DNA of 64,000 bases, from contig NZ_CP045696.1 in NCBI RefSeq assembly GCF_009676955.1, forward strand, positions 248,001-312,000. Reading direction: 5' to 3'. Origin of the DNA: Sodaliphilus pleomorphus (GTDB taxonomy: Bacteria; Bacteroidota; Bacteroidia; Bacteroidales; Muribaculaceae). The position numbers and the translations under genes are program-made. Shown piece by piece: positions 61,071 to 64,000 of this stretch. The stretch's first letter is position 1, and each line of letters opens with the position of its first letter. Below the pieces are notes generated by a model that saw only the letters and a list, made by a program, of their open reading frames with translations, was not told the DNA's origin and ran no database searches.

Positions 61071-63659
61071 ATGACATTCAACAACTACACAATCAAAGCA
61101 CAAGAAATTGTTCAGAAGGCCGTTCAGCTATGCCAAGGCAACAAGAACCAGGCCCTTGAGCCTGTGCACCTTCTGAAGGCCGTGATGACCGAAGGCGATG
61201 CGGTTGTGAAGTTCATTTTCCAGAAGCTCGACATAGCACAAGCCATGATTGAGCGGCCACTTGAAGAGGAACTTGCCCGCCTGCCCAAGATATCCGGCGG
61301 AGAACCCTACTTGAGCAACGACTCAAGCAAGACCCTTGAGAAGGCCACCGACTATGCCACCAAGCAAGGCGACCAGTATGTGACCGTCGAGGCCATACTG
61401 ATGGGTATTTTCCTCACCAGCTCTCCAGCATCGACCATACTGAAGAATGCTGGCGTGACCGAAAAGGACCTGCAGGCTGCCATCGCCGAGCTGCGACAGG
61501 GCAAGAAAGCCACTGCCGAGGGTGCCGAGGAGCAATACAACGCCCTCTCGAAGTATGCCATCAACCTGTGTGAGCGTGCCCGCCAGGGCAAGCTCGACCC
61601 GGTGATAGGTCGTGACGACGAGATACGCCGCGTGCTGCAAATCTTGAGCCGGCGCACCAAGAACAACCCCATCCTCATAGGCGAGCCTGGTACCGGCAAG
61701 ACGGCCATCGTCGAGGGCCTGGCGCAGCGCATCGTGCGCGGCGACGTGCCCGAGAACCTGAAGCAGAAGCAAGTGTTCTCGCTCGACATGGGCGCCCTCA
61801 TAGCTGGTGCAAAATACCAAGGCGAGTTTGAGGAGCGGCTCAAGGCCGTGATCAACGAGGTGACCAAGTCTAATGGCAACATCATCCTCTTCATCGACGA
61901 GATACACACCCTGGTGGGTGCCGGCAAGAGCGGCGGCGCCATGGATGCAGCCAACATTCTCAAGCCAGCCCTGGCCCGTGGCGACCTGCGCAGCATTGGC
62001 GCCACCACCCTCGACGAGTACCAGAAGTACTTTGAAAAGGACAAGGCACTTGAGCGGCGTTTCCAGGTGGTGATGGTCGACGAGCCAAGCGAGGACGACG
62101 CCATCGCCATACTGCGCGGCTTGAAAGAGAAATATGAGAATCACCACAAGGTGCGTATCAAGGACGACGCCATCATCGCTGCCGTGCAGCTCAGCCAGCG
62201 CTACATAAGCGACCGCTTCTTGCCCGACAAGGCCATCGACCTGATGGATGAGGCTGCCGCCAAACTGCGCATCGAGATGGACTCGGTGCCTACGGGTCTC
62301 GACGAGGTGACACGCAAAATCACCCAGCTCGAAATCGAGCGCCAGGCCATCAAGCGCGACGGCGACGCCCAGCGCATTGCCCAGCTCGACAAGGAGATCG
62401 CCGAACTCAAGGAGAAGGAAAGCTCCTACAAGGCCAAGTGGAAGAGCGAGAAAGAGCTCATCAACAAGATCCAGCAGAACAAAATCGACATGGAGCAGCT
62501 CAACTTTGAGGCCGAAAAAGCCGAGCGCAACGGCGACTATGCCCGTGTGGCCGAGATACGCTACTCGCTATTGAAACAGAAACAAGACGAGAACAAAGCC
62601 ATACAGGAGAAGCTCAAGGCCATGCAAGGCGACAAGGCCCTCATCAAGGAGGAAGTCGACGCCGACGATATTGCCGATGTGGTGAGCCGCTGGACGGGGA
62701 TACCCGTGACCAAGATGATGCAGAGCGAAAAAGACAAGCTCCTGCACCTCGAGGAGGAACTCCACAAGCGTGTCGTGGGTCAGGACGAGGCCATCACTGC
62801 CATTGCCGACGCCGTGCGCCGCAGCCGTGCAGGCCTCAACGACCCGCGCCGTCCAATAGGCTCATTCATCTTCCTGGGCACCACTGGTGTGGGTAAGACC
62901 GAGCTGGCCAAGGCACTGGCCGACTACCTGTTTAACGACGAGAACATGATGACCCGTATCGACATGAGCGAGTATCAAGAGAAGTTCAGTGTCACCAGGC
63001 TCATCGGTTCGCCTCCAGGCTATGTGGGCTACGACGAGGGCGGACAGCTCACCGAGGCCGTGCGCCGCAAGCCCTACTCGGTAGTGCTCTTCGACGAGAT
63101 TGAGAAGGCTCACCCCGATGTGTTCAACATCTTGCTGCAAGTGCTCGACGACGGCCGCCTCACCGACAACAAGGGCCGCACCGTGAACTTCAAGAACACC
63201 ATCATCATCATGACCAGCAACCTGGGCAGCGACCTGATACGTGAGCGCTTTGAGCACCTCAACCAGACCAACCGCCACGAGGTGATCGAGAAGACCAAGG
63301 CCGACGTGTTTGCCATGCTCAAGAAGCACATGCGTCCCGAGTTCTTGAACCGTATCGACGACATCATCATGTTCACGCCTCTCGACGAGGAGCAGATACA
63401 GCAAATCGTGAGGATGCAGATGCGCAACGTGGCAAAGATGCTCGCACACAACGGCATCACGCTCAACACCACCGATGCAGCCATCAAGGTGCTGGCACAG
63501 GCTGGCTACGACCCCGAGTTTGGTGCTCGTCCGGTGAAGCGTGCCATTCAAGACCTGGTGCTCAACCGCTTGAGCAAAGACATCATTGGGCAGCGTGTGA
63601 ACCGCGACAAGCCCATCACCATCGATGCCACAGCCGGCGAGCTCACCTTCAACAACTAA
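61071..63659 (+). CDS. clpB: ATP-dependent disaggregase ClpB (Hsp104)
   Basis: Start set at 61071 ([18 protein letters not shown]), where ClpB homology begins; the frame is open upstream across the terminator, but that sequence is not conserved. The 862-residue protein has the N-domain repeats, NBD1 with Walker A GEPGTGKT (204-211), the long M-domain coiled coil that distinguishes ClpB from ClpC/ClpA (about 400-530), and NBD2 with Walker A GTTGVGKT (603-610). It works with DnaK (also in this window) to rescue aggregated proteins after heat shock. It is monocistronic. Confidence 0.96.
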   Translation: MTFNNYTIKAQEIVQKAVQLCQGNKNQALEPVHLLKAVMTEGDAVVKFIFQKLDIAQAMIERPLEEELARLPKISGGEPYLSNDSSKTLEKATDYATKQGDQYVTVEAILMGIFLTSSPASTILKNAGVTEKDLQAAIAELRQGKKATAEGAEEQYNALSKYAINLCERARQGKLDPVIGRDDEIRRVLQILSRRTKNNPILIGEPGTGKTAIVEGLAQRIVRGDVPENLKQKQVFSLDMGALIAGAKYQGEFEERLKAVINEVTKSNGNIILFIDEIHTLVGAGKSGGAMDAANILKPALARGDLRSIGATTLDEYQKYFEKDKALERRFQVVMVDEPSEDDAIAILRGLKEKYENHHKVRIKDDAIIAAVQLSQRYISDRFLPDKAIDLMDEAAAKLRIEMDSVPTGLDEVTRKITQLEIERQAIKRDGDAQRIAQLDKEIAELKEKESSYKAKWKSEKELINKIQQNKIDMEQLNFEAEKAERNGDYARVAEIRYSLLKQKQDENKAIQEKLKAMQGDKALIKEEVDADDIADVVSRWTGIPVTKMMQSEKDKLLHLEEELHKRVVGQDEAITAIADAVRRSRAGLNDPRRPIGSFIFLGTTGVGKTELAKALADYLFNDENMMTRIDMSEYQEKFSVTRLIGSPPGYVGYDEGGQLTEAVRRKPYSVVLFDEIEKAHPDVFNILLQVLDDGRLTDNKGRTVNFKNTIIIMTSNLGSDLIRERFEHLNQTNRHEVIEKTKADVFAMLKKHMRPEFLNRIDDIIMFTPLDEEQIQQIVRMQMRNVAKMLAHNGITLNTTDAAIKVLAQAGYDPEFGARPVKRAIQDLVLNRLSKDIIGQRVNRDKPITIDATAGELTFNN

Positions 63660-64000
63660 CCGCACCGCAAGCATCATTCATTAATACTAAAGTGGATTGC
63701 CCCCACACAGGGCAACCCACTTTTTTTGTATCTGGCCAGCAGGCTCTACACAAATAGGCACTCAAGGTCGACCTGTAGTATATGGTTTTATAGCATATAT
63801 CAGTCGTATTCCACACATGAGCCCTATCTTGCGGCATATTCATCATGCACATGAACCACTCGGCTGAACAAATCTTGAAAAATTTCCTTCTCTCAACTTT
63901 TTGTAGACAGGGGATTACCACACACAGGTCAAAATTGCGGTTGAAAGGCTCTATGGCCTTAAATGAAGTATGCAAAGAAGATTTATGTTAATTATTCATG
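63660..64000. other. Intergenic region after clpB
   Basis: These 341 bases hold the clpB terminator (63689-63727) and then about 270 AT-rich bases. A minus-strand open frame (63975-63649) spans the terminator and lacks any recognised motif, so I do not call it a gene. Nothing else is seen before the window ends. Confidence 0.5.
63689..63727 (+). terminator. Intrinsic terminator of clpB
   Basis: AAAGTGGATTGCCC (63689-63702) pairs with GGGCAACCCACTTT (63710-63723) with one mismatch, then a T run to 63727. Confidence 0.8.

Noticed and set aside
63649..63975. Minus-strand open frame after clpB
   Set aside because: It crosses the clpB terminator, has many Cys without a motif and no promoter. A fragment of a gene beyond the window cannot be excluded.

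Overview
The window is chromosomal DNA from a member of the Bacteroidota, most likely the order Bacteroidales and possibly a Muribaculaceae- or Prevotellaceae-like gut anaerobe. The evidence is a SusC/SusD pair with a polysaccharide utilisation locus (PUL), the Bacteroidetes-type RNA polymerase omega beside bamD, a GT3-type glycogen synthase with a DUF3417-type alpha-glucan phosphorylase, a heterodimeric methylmalonyl-CoA mutase (propionate/succinate metabolism), a class III fructose-bisphosphatase, and repeated matches to the Bacteroidetes promoter (TTG/TTTG, about 20 bp, TAnnTTTG). Coding density is high. I see no tRNA, rRNA, CRISPR array, insertion sequence or phage gene. The exact genus cannot be read from the sequence.

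Layout. 1-7000: the end of an M16 peptidase gene, a two-gene glycogen operon (glycogen synthase then phosphorylase, minus strand) with a palindromic operator-like site upstream, and dnaK. 7195-12144: dnaG, a LysM/periplasmic-binding-like protein and an outer-membrane barrel protein, all minus strand, the last two overlapping by ATGA. 12308-19619: a cysteine desulfidase-like enzyme, a small membrane protein, mutA-mutB, and a secreted protein of unknown function. 19822-24721: fbp, an AlbA_2-domain protein behind an SGNH esterase, and an OmpA-type lipoprotein. 25159-30474: a five-repeat DUF349 protein, a sugar-phosphate transferase for undecaprenyl phosphate, and RecQ. 30612-39738: a secreted C1 peptidase, a TPR protein, a U32 protein, bamD-rpoZ, a lipoprotein-rsmG-metallohydrolase operon, and a Wza-type export lipoprotein.

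39891-60936 is the accessory centrepiece. An eight-gene minus-strand PUL (55917 down to 40566) encodes SusC, SusD, two stand-alone secreted binding-type proteins, a 1037-residue GH16 enzyme with three repeats of an unfamiliar module, a second GH16 enzyme, a GH128-like enzyme and a discoidin-domain protein. GH16 and GH128 together point to beta-1,3-glucan (laminarin, curdlan or mixed-linkage glucan) as substrate. A divergent membrane-spanning regulator (propeller + Y_Y_Y sensor, one cytoplasmic LuxR-type HTH, no kinase) is its likely controller. A CBM9-like protein and a sugar-kinase-like protein follow it. clpB closes the window.

Most interesting points: (i) a module of about 210 residues present four times in the PUL; (ii) a second module of about 160 residues present three times; (iii) six secreted PUL proteins with no lipobox, each ending either in a paired dockerin-like motif (three) or in a type IX secretion-like tail (three), which suggests a surface-display arrangement unlike the usual lipoprotein-based PUL.
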